DNA of 10,213 bases from Deltaproteobacteria bacterium (lineage in GTDB: Bacteria > Desulfobacterota > Binatia > UBA9968): positions 1 through 10,213 of the forward strand of contig JACPFE010000439.1 of NCBI GenBank assembly GCA_016183145.1, written 5' to 3'. The notes under the pieces are model-generated. The model saw only the letters and a program-made list of their open reading frames with translations, ran no database searches and was not told where the DNA came from. This document shows, in pieces, positions 10,165 to 10,213 of this stretch. Within the stretch, counting starts at the first letter, position 1, and the number at the start of each line of letters is the position of its first letter. The position numbers and the translations under genes were made by a program.

Positions 10165-10213
10165 TGGAGCGGGAAACGGGACTCGAACCCGCGACCCCGA
10201 GCTTGGAAGGCTC
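10165..10213 (-). tRNA. tRNA-Gly (anticodon TCC), 3' part only
   Basis: The window edge cuts this gene in the anticodon stem. Visible on the minus strand are GAGC-CTTCCAA-GCTC (anticodon TCC), the T arm GCGGG-TTCGAGT-CCCGT, the 3' acceptor strand TTCCCGC, discriminator T and an encoded CCA (10165-10167). The 5' acceptor and D arm lie outside. The order Gly-Thr-tuf matches glyT-thrT-tufB of E. coli, so a tRNA-Tyr gene may lie just beyond the edge. Confidence 0.95.

Overview
The window is a piece of a bacterial chromosome carrying the classic translation/transcription supercluster. Every feature lies on the minus strand. In transcription order (high to low coordinates) it reads: tRNA-Gly(TCC, cut by the window edge) - tRNA-Thr(GGT) - tuf (EF-Tu) - rpmG (L33) - tRNA-Trp(CCA) - secE - nusG - rplK (L11) - rplA (L1) - rplJ (L10) - rplL (L7/L12) - rpoB - rpoC (5' part only). 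This matches the E. coli thrU-tyrU-glyT-thrT-tufB / secE-nusG / rplKAJL-rpoBC arrangement, with rpmG and a tRNA-Trp gene between tuf and secE.

The organism is a bacterium of moderately high GC. RpoB carries both large lineage insertions known from Proteobacteria (the beta-i4-like region after about residue 220 and the coiled-coil beta-i9-like region at about 940-1070), and its sequence reads like deltaproteobacterial/Desulfobacterota RpoB or an allied uncultured phylum. L33 is the four-cysteine zinc form. I cannot place it more precisely without a tree. Base composition is even and there are no mobile genes, CRISPR arrays, phage genes or plus-strand genes, so this is core genome.

Region by region: positions 10001-10213 hold two tRNA genes separated by a long imperfect inverted repeat. 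Positions 8454-9910 hold tuf, rpmG and tRNA-Trp. Positions 7223-8431 hold secE, nusG and rplK, with gaps of 18 bases each. Positions 5445-7152 hold rplA, rplJ and rplL. Positions 1-5376 hold rpoB and the first 408 codons of rpoC. No gap exceeds 100 bases once the rpoB tail is counted as coding. No intrinsic terminator or convincing promoter was found inside the cluster, so much of it is probably co-transcribed.

The one real anomaly is in rpoB. Its reading frame hits an amber codon (TAG, 1390-1392) exactly where relatives have a conserved tyrosine, and then runs on in the same frame for 47 conserved codons that encode the normal RpoB C-terminus. It ends at a TAA just before the rpoC ribosome binding site. 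Two other genes in the window (rplL and tuf) use TAG as their normal end, so the code is not simply changed. A single-base sequence error, a true nonsense allele with suppression, or recoding are the possible explanations; an error is the most likely. Apart from this, the window is ordinary and I see no new multi-gene system.
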